A DNA stretch of 64,000 bases from Gymnothorax reevesii (taxonomy: Eukaryota > Chordata > Actinopteri > Anguilliformes > Muraenidae): NCBI GenBank assembly GCA_029721435.1, contig CM056573.1, positions 123,281,447 to 123,345,446 of the forward strand, in the 5' to 3' direction. Position numbers and translations under genes: made by a program. Below are positions 32,701 to 42,240 of the stretch, in pieces. Below the pieces are notes generated by a model. The model was given only the letters and a program-made list of their open reading frames with translations, was not told where the DNA came from and ran no database searches. Every line of letters begins with the position of its first letter. Position 1 is the stretch's first letter.

Positions 32701-34431
32701 CGTGAGTTTAAACCAGGAGAAAAGGTCCTTGTGTTGTTTCCCTTGCAGTCCAATCCGTTGCAGGCTAGATTTCATGGTCCTTATGAAATTCTGACAAAAC
32801 TCAATGATCTAAATTACATTGTGAAGACTCCAGATAGGAGAAAACCAAAACAATTGTGTCATATTAACATGCTAAAGCCTTATCATGACAGAAATGCTAG
32901 GGTTGCAGCTGTCACTTCAGATTCTCCAATCGTCGAAACGTGTGAAGATGAGGGGGAGTTTCAAGATGATGAACCAAGAATTAAAGCTGAAGTTCTTTCA
33001 TGTAAATTGTCAAACACTGAAGTGTTGCAAAATCTTGATGTCAAACTCCAGCACTTAGAACCCTCACAGAGAGATCAGTTTGAAAGGTTGATCAAGAAAT
33101 ATGAGGATTTGTTTCCTGATGTTCCAAAGAGAGTTACTATAGCCTCTCATGATGTAGATGTTGGTGATGCCAAACCAATAAAACAGCATCCATACCGGAT
33201 GAATCCTGAAATGAGAAAGATTGCTGAGAAAGAGGTTGAGTACATGTTAAAACATGATATTATCAGACCCTCCAACTCCGATTGGAGTTCATCCTGTGTG
33301 CTAGTTCCAAAACCTGATGAGAGTACTAGATTCTGTACAGATTATCGCAAAGTCAATGCTGTAACTAGAACTGATGTGTTTCCAATACCTAGGATTGATG
33401 ATTGTATTGATAGAGTGGGGCAAGCAAAGTTTCTGACCAAGATTGATTTATTGAAGGGTTATTGGTGTGTGCCTTTAACTGAGAGGGCCAAGAGCATCTC
33501 TGCAATTGCCACACCATCTGGATTGTACCAGTATGAAGTCCTACCCTTTGGCATGAAAAATGCCCCAGCCACATTCCAAAGGATTATACAGTCTACAATC
33601 GCCGGATTGCCACACACGGGTGCGTACATCGACGACCTGATCACATGGAGTGACTCCTGGGAAGAACATCTGAAAGATGTAGAGACGTTGTTCCAGCGCC
33701 TGACCCAGGCTAACCTGACTGTTAACCTGAACAAGAGTGACTTTGGTTGTGCTACTGTCACCTATCTTGGCTACGTCATAGGCCAGGGTAAGGTGGCACC
33801 CATAAATGCTAAAGTCCAAGCCATCATGGACTTTCCAGTTCCTCACAACAAAAAAGCTTTGCGCCGCTTCCTTGGAATGATCGGGTACTACCGCAAGTTC
33901 TGCAAGAACTTTGCTGAGATTGCTCTCAGTCTAACTAACCAACTGAAGAAAGGCATAAAGTTCCCTTGGGATGATGCATGCCAGAGAGCCTTCGATCGCC
34001 TGAAGTCTTTGCTGTGTCACTTCCCCGTGCTCAAATCTCCTGACTTCAACAAACCGTTCTCCATCGCGGTCGATGCTAGCGACCAAGCTTGTGGATCTGT
34101 GCTCCTACAGAGAAGTGACTCTGATGACATTGAGCATCCCGTGGCATACTTCTCCAGGAAGTTCAATCGCCACCAAAGGAACTATTCCACAATAGAGAAG
34201 GAACTGTTGGCTCTGGTCCTTTCTTTACAACACTTTGAAGTTTATGTTTGTACAGGACAAAAGCCAATGATTGTGTACACTGACCACAATCCGTTAATGT
34301 TTTTGAGTAAGATGAAAAACAAGAATCGGAGATTGTTGAATTGGAGTTTGATTTTACAGGAGTTTGACTTGGGAATTAAGCATGTGAAGGGTACAGACAA
34401 TGTAATTGCTGATTGCTTATCCCGTGTTTGA
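29737..34431 (+). CDS. gag-pol: Gmr1-like gag-pol polyprotein (about 1,564 aa)
   Basis: Start chosen at the ATG of MDDFLASPTV. Residues ~75-132 form a highly charged Glu/Arg/Lys coiled coil. The capsid region at ~220-305 (YRQKFRGLKK to FADEYVLTHK) resembles a SCAN domain. A CCHC knuckle, C-X2-C-X4-H-X4-C, lies at 365-378. Protease active site LRDTGAS, D457. Integrase: HHCC zinc finger from H710/H717, then catalytic D781 (VDCVGPL), D840 (QSDQGNN) and E876 (GALERFH), a DD35E triad, followed by a GPY-type region (HGPYEILTKL). Reverse transcriptase: D1237 (TKIDLLKGYW) and YIDD at 1297-1300. RNase H: D1446 (AVDASDQACG), TIEKELLAL and VYTDHNPL. The order PR-IN-RT-RH defines the Gmr1 group. One uninterrupted frame without a gag-pol frameshift site. 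Assembles cytoplasmic particles and integrates cDNA in the nucleus. Confidence 0.96.
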   Translation: MDDFLASPTVGVLKSFKKTELLEICRHLELTEVKPAMRKARLASEIVEYYIDENVFAPGDLEQFPVENPNIEMELKLKMIEIEREEKEKQREFEREKEERAERERQRQRDFELEKFDREERLQMEQLKIKIQTENKFRASQEVKLVPPFSEKDVDNYFQCFEKVAKSCQWPKEHWPLMLQTVLKGEAQQAYSALSADDSSDYEVVKKVILRAYELVPEAYRQKFRGLKKSENQTYVEFANEKKVCFERWCTSMEVKDDFNSLKEMVLVEEFKNCVKDDLKTYLNEKQALNLQSAAKFADEYVLTHKSKFQSSSNNRWSQFQKKGYGDTQDSSPKDKDKSGEGAQKSSNRSDQSVKADSDKSGLVCSYCKKSGHVKTNCWFLKAKKEKEKDTKPNAFVKTRLETPVVDNQSAKLPASCGAKKPDTADFVREEFLPFVSEGFVALNEHTTPVPIYILRDTGASQSLLLMDSLELRDETASGDFILVQGIEGRTVSVPLRSILLKSDLVTGQVKVGLMSSLPIKGVSLLQGNDLAGGKVVPPVHLTSQPSTDDGDEDPSLYPSCAVTRAMAKKAKEDVVVPPSTLNSQDSGGSPHASDWPTMVSPFGDLSDTFISFLFSQPDGSGDSDVSGDLSLSRKRLIEEQTNDPEICVLKRRALPDKEIDAVPVGYYLKDGVLMRKWRPPDIPANADWAVVRQIVVPKVYRNEILTMAHSLPLGGHLGVNKTVDKIMKHFFWPGLRKDVSNFCKTCHTCQVVGKHQLDPPVAPLQPIPAFGEPFSQVIVDCVGPLPKTRSGNQHLLTIMCASTRFPEAIPLRNIKATAISKALIKFFTLFGLPREIQSDQGNNFTSGLFQQVVYELGAKQILSSAYHPESQGALERFHSTLKTMIRTYCYDHEKDWDEGVHLLLFAAREAVQESTGFSPFELVFGHEVRGPLLLLSEQWQEKELHISLLDYVSKFKERLRAACDLAKENLKSSQGKMKTWYDHKARSREFKPGEKVLVLFPLQSNPLQARFHGPYEILTKLNDLNYIVKTPDRRKPKQLCHINMLKPYHDRNARVAAVTSDSPIVETCEDEGEFQDDEPRIKAEVLSCKLSNTEVLQNLDVKLQHLEPSQRDQFERLIKKYEDLFPDVPKRVTIASHDVDVGDAKPIKQHPYRMNPEMRKIAEKEVEYMLKHDIIRPSNSDWSSSCVLVPKPDESTRFCTDYRKVNAVTRTDVFPIPRIDDCIDRVGQAKFLTKIDLLKGYWCVPLTERAKSISAIATPSGLYQYEVLPFGMKNAPATFQRIIQSTIAGLPHTGAYIDDLITWSDSWEEHLKDVETLFQRLTQANLTVNLNKSDFGCATVTYLGYVIGQGKVAPINAKVQAIMDFPVPHNKKALRRFLGMIGYYRKFCKNFAEIALSLTNQLKKGIKFPWDDACQRAFDRLKSLLCHFPVLKSPDFNKPFSIAVDASDQACGSVLLQRSDSDDIEHPVAYFSRKFNRHQRNYSTIEKELLALVLSLQHFEVYVCTGQKPMIVYTDHNPLMFLSKMKNKNRRLLNWSLILQEFDLGIKHVKGTDNVIADCLSRV

Positions 34432-34554
34432 ATGTGTATATATATATCATGTGTTTGAATATTGCATGATATGTATATCTAGACAAGTGTTCACTTAACC
34501 ATTTTGTATTGAAAAGAAAAATTTTGCCTTTATGAGTCAAAATTTTTCCCTTTT
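34432..34554 (+). other. 3' untranslated spacer of gypsy element
   Basis: AT-rich, with a short (TA)n after the stop. There is no room for an envelope gene. Confidence 0.8.
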
Positions 34555-34564
34555 GGAATGGAGG
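34555..34564 (+). other. Polypurine tract
   Basis: GGAATGGAGG directly precedes the 3' LTR, the expected plus-strand primer. One T interrupts the purine run. Confidence 0.75.
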
Positions 34565-35085
34565 TGTAATGTGAATACAGGCCACTGGATGGCAGTAATT
34601 ACCTTTTTTTTATTCAGCTCAGACTGGAGCTATGTTTAGACATGTCCTGGACATGTCTGGGGCAAGTCCCCGAAAAATAAAAAAAAAAGGTCTAGATGTG
34701 GGTGGGGTCTGCAAAAGAGTATATAAGGAGTAGAATTGAGACAGTAAAGTAGTAGGAGAAATTGCAAGAAGAAGGATACGTGTGACCAGACCTGTCATTT
34801 CTGTTCAAGACCGGTGAAGTTTCTTTTGTGGATTTGTGCCTCTAAAAGAGCCTTTTCCTCACCCAGCACATCACCAGAAAACCCAAAAGGACTGTAAATA
34901 TTTCTGTTTTTTTTTTGTTTTCCAATCAATCTTGGTCTGTAGTTGTAAATAGTAGTTAGTTAGTTGTTATTAGTCTTTGTCTGTTGATTAAATGTGTTTA
35001 AGTTTTTAAAACAGTTTCTGTCATCCCTTGCTGTTGCTGTTGCTGTTTGTGTTGTAGATTGTAATAACAAATTGGGGCCATAACA
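34565..35085 (+). repeat. 3' LTR of gypsy element
   Basis: Same length as the 5' LTR with five substitutions. TATATAAG is at 34,720-34,727 and ATTAAA at 34,987-34,992. Confidence 0.95.
34638..34669 (+). promoter_or_regulatory. Triple p53-family half-sites in 3' LTR
   Basis: Identical to the 5' LTR cluster. All three decamers are intact. If active here, it could drive transcription into the 3' flank. Confidence 0.6.
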
Positions 35086-35089
35086 ATAG

Positions 35090-36561
35090 ACACATTAATT
35101 TCAAGAGTATGTACACATTAATTTTCACCCAAACACTCTATCTGCCAAATGTATGAGAAAGCAGTTTTTTTCTGACAGATAACTGGTTTGTTTTCTCTCA
35201 TAGGAAAGTATATTCCATCAAGGCCTAGCTTAAAAATAATTACCATATTCGGGGTAAGGTGAAATTGACAATTTTCTAAATGTTTGGCTGATTTGCATGG
35301 ATTTGGTGCAACACAGGCAACATTAAAGGAATTATATCCTGTATTTCTATGCAATATCTACAGTTGTCTAAGTTTCTCAGTCATGAAGCGGATGATTTTG
35401 GATCGATATGTATCTTTGAGAATCATGTGAAAAATAATATTTTATTTTTGCGAAATTAATAAATGTGCTTTTGAATTATTAGTATATCCTTTTCATAAAA
35501 ATAGTGCTCATAAATATCTTTAAATTAATTTGAAAGATTTTCTAAGAACTGACCCTGCCCCGCATGTGGGCGCATAATTTACACACAAGGCCAGCAGCTT
35601 CTTGCGTGAGCAGTCAGCTGGGGATTGGGTTATTACGCGGTGTCCTAAGCTTATTAACCCGCTTTTCTGGGTACAGAATATACCGCATAGGGAAGACTTG
35701 GGACTGGAGTAGTTTGGGCTCAGCTTATTGACAGATGGCTTATTAAGAGGAAATTTCAGCAATTCATATCCAGAATTTTCCTGTGACTCGGAATCTGGCT
35801 GATAAAAGCAGTCATCAGTGATGTGTGTTGAGCAGATCACCAATCCTGATCCAGGCTTGTGTCAAATTGTGTTTCCGCGAGTGACGCAATGCAATGACAT
35901 CCCTAGATAGTGTGGAGAGCAAATGTACATTTTTGTGCGATCACTGCCAAGCAGAAGAGTTCAATATTGCTCAAAGGACAAATTGCAAGAGATGGCAGAG
36001 CATCTTTATGAAGCGTTATCTGTGATCAATTTCTTATGAGTGAGCTAATTCATTGATGCTTGTTAGTTTAATTCTTTGATGATCTTCTTAAATCAGCGAC
36101 AGCATCACAAAATTTCTCAATGCAGGAAAATTATTTCATGGGGCAGCAGAATCAGACACGACACCAGGCACCAGGAAATTTATGGACAATGATGCTTCTG
36201 CTTGCATCGCCCTTATTGTTGCAGCCGTAAACCAGGCTGAACGAACATACATAACGTTATTCGACGGTAGAGCAGAGATGCCATTACGCCTTAGGCGTGA
36301 GTTTCTCCTCTTAGTGGCATTCACATTTCTGTGCCGGAGTCAGCAATATTATTCAATCAAAGCGCACTGAAGAGATTCACTCACGGAATTTAAGTCATTG
36401 TGCATCAAGTTAATCAGTTTCACGTGCATTACGGTGGATTTCCCCACTAATGACACGGATATCGATTATCACTCGGTAATTCTCAGGCTAGTCTTTACTG
36501 GGGGATTAAAAGCAATGGAATTGCATAAAAATGTTTCAAATGGTCTTATTTCATTAAAACG
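35090..36561. other. Anonymous non-coding stretch
   Basis: No repeat end, tandem structure or domain-bearing frame recognised. Confidence 0.4.
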
Positions 36562-36884
36562 ATTTAGACCAGGGGTGGGCAATCACGGTCCTGGAGGGCC
36601 GGTGTGTATGCAGGTTTTCATTCCTGTCAATTACCCTGACTAATTAAGTTAATTGAATGCATGCACAAATATAGATTTTTGCAATGATTCGATCAAAGGA
36701 AAATGCTTTATGAAGGGAGACAAGACTATTCTTTGTAGTTTCATGATAATTTAAAGAAATGCGCATGAAACTTCAGATTTCATAAATGGTCTGGCTAATT
36801 GAGACAATCAACTAATTAAAAACCAGACGTTGGTGTGAAAACCAGGGACAGATACGGCCCTCGCTGCCCACCTCTGATTTAGAC
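36562..36884. mobile_element. hAT MITE with perfect 8-bp TSD
   Basis: Element 36,570-36,876 (307 bp). Left end CAGGGGTGGGCAATCACGGT; right end reverse-complements to CAGAGGTGGGCAGCGAGGG. ATTTAGAC is duplicated exactly at 36,562-36,569 and 36,877-36,884. GGTTTTCA(T/C) motifs are shared by the subterminal regions. The interior is AT-rich and non-coding, so it needs a hAT transposase in trans. Confidence 0.9.
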
Positions 36885-39036
36885 GATCATGAAACACATG
36901 CATTGTTTCCAATCCCTGCTTAAAGAGAAGTATGGGAAGTCCGGAGTGATAATGGCTGTCCATGTTACTTGTGATGAGGTGCACCTTTGTGCAAGTGAAA
37001 CGGAAATTTCTTTGCACAAGGATTTTAATTCCGCGTGAGAATCTCATTAAGCATTCAATGAATAATTACGGACTTCGGCGAATAAGCCTAAAAAATGCGT
37101 AAGACCTACAATGCGTGAGACTTGGCATCTCTGGTAAAGAATATTTGAAATATCTGTGCCAACATTTAATAGAATTAAGTTAGCCAAACTGAGCCGAATC
37201 TTACCGGCCCAGGAGAAAATTAGCAACTTCGGCGTTAGTCTTTCAATTCTTCTCTTCTTTCAACCGTCTCCATCTTTCAAAGGCATGTCCTATACAGATC
37301 CTTGTTTTGTTTCTGACTTTGTCACGACGTGTTTTGGAATCATAATGAGGCCTTTTAGGTTAAGTAAACATTTGCGCTCTGAAACACTGGTTCCTGCAGC
37401 TCAGTGGTGACTGGCAACCTGGATGCCGAAACGCTACTGACTTTGTAATTGGGAGATAGTTGGAGGGTGGCGCAAACGGCCAAAACACAAAATGAAAACA
37501 TAAACATTGGTTGTGGGTTGCAACTTCGATTTTGTAATGAGAATATTCTGGATGGACTGCTGTTGTCAGTGAAATAAGTATTTGAAATTAACATCATTCC
37601 TTAATGTCTGGTGATATTTCAGGGCCATTTCATGATTAATCAACATACATTTCTTACATATTGCTCCTTTAAGATAGCCTGGATGTGGATATGGATAGCC
37701 ACCATATTTCAAACATTCCCTCTGGAAAAATATCAATCGCTCAGGGGTCCGTTTCCCCAAATCACAGATGCTAACTTATGTCGTAGGAACCATTGACAAT
37801 GAATGGACCTACCATGTAAGCCGCTAACTTAATTAGCAACTAGGCTTTAGTAAACGAAATAGGTGATAATAGACAGAAATGGGGCAACAAGCTGACTCTT
37901 CTCTAATTACGGTCAGAAAAAGGCTGGAAATCAAAATGCAGCTGAATGAGTATTATTGATATTTACCAAAATATTAACCAGAGTGTATTTGATTACATAG
38001 GTTCCAGAGGCAGGCATGGTCGTCAAAAGGTGGCGGCCAGCACTGCACACATTGGCTGATCTGGAACGAACAACGTAGCGCCTCTAGTTTATATATCTTG
38101 TCGACTGGCGCACGGACCGCCATTCATATACTCAGTTGAATAAAAAGCCTCCACTGGACACGAGCATCTGACATTCTTTGTAGTATTCTGCTACAGACAG
38201 AAAAGCTCACACATTTTATAATGGTAGTTAGACTTTGTTTTTTGAATGGGAATGATTTATGATTTTCAGACCAAAATTGAACTTTTCCGTGGAAAATGTC
38301 TTATTTTCTTATAAATGGCTAATTATTTTGAGCACTTGGCCACTATGGGATAGATCTGTAGGTAGTGGGGATAGAATTGTTTCGTGTAATTCCATCGTGC
38401 AATTCGCTACAAATCAGTGATTTAAACAAGCATGGTTGCCAGTCAAAAAGGGCCTCTAATTGCTTTGAACTGAAGAACACACAGCCTGCGGATAGTGGAT
38501 TGCTATTGGATGAAAATAGATTTTTTCAGCGTTGGAAATTTGATATACTGTAACACGTTACTAATGATGTTAGATATAACATTGCGACTTTATTATGGGA
38601 AATTTCCGTTAAGACACCTCAGTTTAAGGACGGATTACGAAGCTTAAGGGATATATCGTTGAAACAGGACAATACTTTCTTCTAAGCCAAAAAAGTAAGT
38701 AATTCGCATGTAGCATCCCGGGGATTTTGAATATTTAATACAGGCCAACAATGAGCTTTTATGTCTTGTATGACATCGTCAATCCTAGGTTTTAACTGGG
38801 ATTTTAGCTACATTAGCAATTTTAGCTGCATTAAATTACCCATGAAAATAATGGTTTCTGGATTTGGCCCCGGTTCGGTAGCCTCCGCAACCAAGTCCGT
38901 CAAAAAAGTTTCTGTTCAAATGTGATGAAATTTCACCAAATTTAAACTGAAAAATTAAAGATCACGTCTATTTATATTCCAACTGTTCATCGAAACAGAT
39001 AATGTGCGCAGGTCTTTAAAATTCAAAGATTAAGCT
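36885..39036. other. Anonymous non-coding stretch
   Basis: No feature recognised over about 2.1 kb. A GC-richer patch at 37,990-38,130 (AAGGTGGCGGCCAGCACTGC) has no clear identity. Confidence 0.4.
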
Positions 39037-39562
39037 AAAAAGGCAGTTTCCGCTGCCGGGTGGCTCACACGGTTAAGGCACTGCGCTGCAGTGCAGAGGT
39101 GATCATCACGTCGCGGGTTCGAGCCTCGGCGTACCCACCGGCAGGGGTCGGCAGCTTTTTCAGAGTAGCGCACAATTGGCTATCGCGCTACAGGGTTACA
39201 AATTGGGAAGGGACTGCCAGATTTGGGTATTCGATATCAGCTTTGTTCGTTGCTCCAGCGCCTCCTGTTGGCCAGATGGGCGCTCGTCAGGAAGACTCCG
39301 GTTTGGTTCATGTCCGGGTATCCTCCGCCCTCGCTCTGAACTTGCGAAGATTCAACCAGCGAGTGTATAAGAATCAGTGGCTGACAGGCACGTGTTTCGG
39401 AGGAGAGCCGTGAACTGTCTTCACTATCCTGAGTTGGCAGCAAGGGGTCGCATACGAGCAAGCTTTGTACATAGTTCCCCAATTGGGCATTCCAAATTCG
39501 GGTGGGATTGGAGATGCCAAATTTATAAAAAAAATAAAAAATAAAAAAAAAAGGCAGTTTCC
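39037..39562 (+). mobile_element. tRNA-derived SINE with 15-bp TSD
   Basis: The tRNA-like head has an A-box-like TGGCTCACACGG (39,061-39,072) and a B box GTTCGAGCC (39,117-39,125), spaced as for an internal RNA polymerase III promoter. A ~400-bp body follows, then an A-rich tail (39,527-39,547). AAAAAGGCAGTTTCC flanks both sides (39,037-39,051 and 39,548-39,562), a perfect target duplication that marks recent LINE-mediated retroposition. The body's 3' half matches the fragment at 5,368. Frames across it are not genes. Confidence 0.9.
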
Positions 39563-39736
39563 AGCTGCTCTATATTCAAGTAGTTCCAGGGAATACCTCC
39601 AACAAAAGGGCAGAAACAGCATTTGGGAAGAAAATAACTGATGCGGACCATTCCGATTTTCACATAGCTATGATAAGGCAGCTTCCATGCCATGTGGTCG
39701 TTCGAGAAAGGCAGCGTGTTTTGGCCAAAAAAGTTC

Positions 39737-39846
39737 CATCCATCCATTTTCTATACCCGCTTATTCCTCACTAGGGTCACGGGGCGAGCTGGAGCCTATC
39801 CCAGCTGACTACGGGCAAAGGCAGGGACCCACCCTGAACAGCTTCC
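39737..39846. repeat. CCATCCATTTTCTATACC dispersed repeat
   Basis: ATCCATCCATTTTCTATACC, then GAGCTGGAGCCTATCCCAGC and CACCCTGAACAG, is the well-known teleost repeat derived from a LINE/SINE 3' end. Related fragments are at 59,040 and 60,225. Confidence 0.8.
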
Positions 39847-39959
39847 AAAAAAGTTCATTTATATTAATGATAACCATCGTAGCAAGTTACTGATCCTAGA
39901 AAGCAAACACCTGGACCCTATTTTTGAGTTTTCTCAGCGCGGCGGGATGGCTTGAACCC

Positions 39960-40215
39960 TGGCTAGCATAACTCTTGGTGAAATCGAGCCTTTATCAGGC
40001 TTCGACTGAATTGCTTACAACCCTGCTGAAAATTCCAGCTTTGAGCTGTTTTGGACAGTTTTAGTTGGTCAACCAGCCCTTCACCATCTGACTCCAGCTG
40101 AAAATACCAGCTTAACCAGCTTTGACCACCTTCATCAAGCCATAGAGACCAGCGAGACCAGCTATGACCAGCTAATAACACAACTCAGACCATCTTAAAC
40201 CAGTTTAGAATTCAG
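39960..40215. repeat. Degenerate CCAGCT(T/A)TGACCA repeat
   Basis: Irregular copies of ACCAGC, TTGACCACC and AGACCAGCTATGACCAGC. The same composition as the common fish (ACCAGC...) minisatellite, much decayed. Confidence 0.55.
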
Positions 40216-41344
40216 CAAATTCTGACTTTAATGCAAAACTATCTGATCTGTGAGTCTCCTGATCCAGCTGATTTTTTTTTTTTTACTCCCAGCTGAAGTC
40301 GATACCGACTGACGTCATGGCTTTCCGCTGGAAGTGTTCTGGGAAGACTGCTCTCATGTATCCTTGCTCATTGGCATGTCAGAGCTCCATTCTCCCTCCT
40401 CTCACTCCACACAAATGAGCACATGAAGATGGCCAGCAAGGAGGGAGACACAGAATAATTTCCATTTTAATTAGAGGATAGAGTACATCACAATTAAGTG
40501 AGTTGAGATTCACCCACTCTTAAAAAGTCTTGTCAACTGGAGTTTAAAAGACGTCCATGTATTGTCGCGTTTCACATGCATACATGTCTCTGTGTGTAAA
40601 ACCCCATAGAGTCCATGAGAACAAACAAAGCGTTTTTCCTCCAATGGGTCTATTCGTCACAAATCTCTTAAAAGACAAGTTAATCGTGTTGTCCGCAAGC
40701 TAGTCAAACACAGCATGTTCATGCCTGGCAGGGAAACTGACCCACCTACAACGACTGTGGACTTGATTGCAAGACATATTCCTTCCACTTGATGTTGTAA
40801 GAGTAAATGACAAAGCAGGTAATTAGGGCACATTTTTTCTATCAAAAGTGCATTTCTGGCAGCCTTGTGAGGGAGGTCAGTTTTAGGTGATGTCAGAATT
40901 CTGTTCTGATTGAGATAATGACTTCTGTGGATCATGTTACTGCATTCTGGCTCCCTTTTATCGGATTACATGGCTTTGCTGGAACTGAATAAGTCAGTTC
41001 CTTCACTCACAGCTGTGGGATGATACTGACTTCTGCCTTTAAAAATGACGGGAGATGTGATGTAGAATTTACCTATTTAGAAGATAAAACAAGATAACAC
41101 TGACATGTGACATTTCTGTCTTAATAGATGATGTTTAGTACTGACCTCAAATGCCTTTCTGAAGCCTGGAATAAATTGTTTCTTAAAAATATGGTGGGTG
41201 ATTCAAAATCTACTCAAACTGTTTGTCTAAAAATAATTTGAAGTGGATTATGTCACACAACACTGACTGTAATCTATAGTCCAAGAGATGGGCCACACAA
41301 TTTTTCAGTTGTACGTCACTTGCCGATTCTTGGTTGTCTTGGTT
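40216..41344. other. Anonymous non-coding stretch
   Basis: No feature recognised. Confidence 0.4.
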
Positions 41345-41505
41345 GTCACTGGGGCAGTACCCTCAAAGGTACTGCTGTTGTACCTTAGAAGTGGGTTTTT
41401 ACTTGTTTTGGAACATAAAAGTACCTTTTAGACCCTAAAAAGGTTCACACAGGTACCTTGAGGTCCTATTATTAGCCCTAAAAGGTGCATAATACCTAGG
41501 GGACC
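41345..41505. repeat. GTACCTTTTAG dispersed repeat
   Basis: Contains GGGGCAGTACCCTCAAAGGT, GTACCTTTTAGACCCTAAAA and AGCCCTAAAAGGTGCATAAT, a combination I recognise as a frequent fish repeat. Short internal inverted copies of AGGTAC are present. Confidence 0.6.
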
Positions 41506-42098
41506 AGAAATGGAGAGTGTGGGGACGGAGGAGGCTTTTTATGCAATCCCCCGGTAACTTGTAAACGACCTGGCATATGACCACCAAATTGGCTGGAGAT
41601 GATGTACACGTAAAACTAAATCACTACAATCATTTTGGTATTATTATGACCTATTATTACATCATTATGACATCATGCTTTGATTTTTATTACCCAGAAT
41701 GCTTTGCTTATTTTATCCCGTAGTGCACCAGCTCCGAGAGGCCATAAAATGCTCAAAATTCTATTTATGTTCACTGAAAAAAATTGAGACTTCGGATCAA
41801 AGTGAAAAAAAATTGCGTCAACTTGTTGCAGCTAATTTTTTTAGTTTTTCTCAATTGAAAATTTTTTTATTTTTGCTTTTAATTTCTTCAAATCTACTGA
41901 CTCTTTTAGATATCAAACGTGAATGTTTTGATAAGAGGGCTCAGTTCTTCAAGATGAGTACCAAGAATTTCAATCAATGTTTCTGTTTAAGCTCTGCTCA
42001 ATAAAGTGAGTCGACATTGGCGCGAGACAATGTACAATGCCTCCGTGTCTGACAGGCAAAAAAAACAAAAAAAAAGAGAGGACGATTAGAACAGATTG
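41506..42098. other. Anonymous AT-rich stretch
   Basis: No feature recognised. Several A/T homopolymers. Confidence 0.4.
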
Positions 42099-42240
42099 AT
42101 AACGAAATAAAGAATAAAAAGAAACATTTTAACAACAGAACATCCAACGAACACTGCGATTAATTTATTTGCGGGTCATCTTTTTTGGATGTTCTGTGGG
42201 TTGGTGATGTATATGTATTTTTATTCTTTATTCTGTTATA
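42099..42240. repeat. Imperfect palindrome, ~50-bp arms
   Basis: The left arm has AATAAAGAATAAAAA and ACAGAACATCCAACGAAC. The right arm has TTGGATGTTCTGTGGG and ATTTTTATTCTTTATTCTG. The arms pair with gaps around a ~36-nt centre; a decayed foldback. Confidence 0.65.

Larger units (their letters stand above)
29096..35089 (+). mobile_element. Complete Gmr1-like Ty3/gypsy retrotransposon
   Basis: Two 521-bp LTRs (29,100-29,620 and 34,565-35,085) bound a single gag-pol frame. The target duplication is ATAG (29,096-29,099 and 35,086-35,089). The LTRs differ at only 5 positions (about 1%), so insertion was recent. PBS, polypurine tract, TATA box and polyadenylation signal are all present. The integrase lies upstream of RT in the polyprotein, as in the Gmr1 group of deuterostome gypsy elements. 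No envelope frame exists between the pol stop and the 3' LTR. Nothing visible would prevent autonomy. Confidence 0.97.

Noticed and set aside
34432..34564. Envelope gene making the element a retrovirus
   Set aside because: Only ~130 AT-rich bases separate the pol stop from the 3' LTR.
39061..39125. A tRNA gene
   Set aside because: A- and B-box-like motifs are present but there is no cloverleaf or acceptor pairing; it continues into a SINE body with an A-rich tail.
39060..39413. 117-codon frame
   Set aside because: It overlaps the tRNA-like head and body of a SINE with a clear target duplication.
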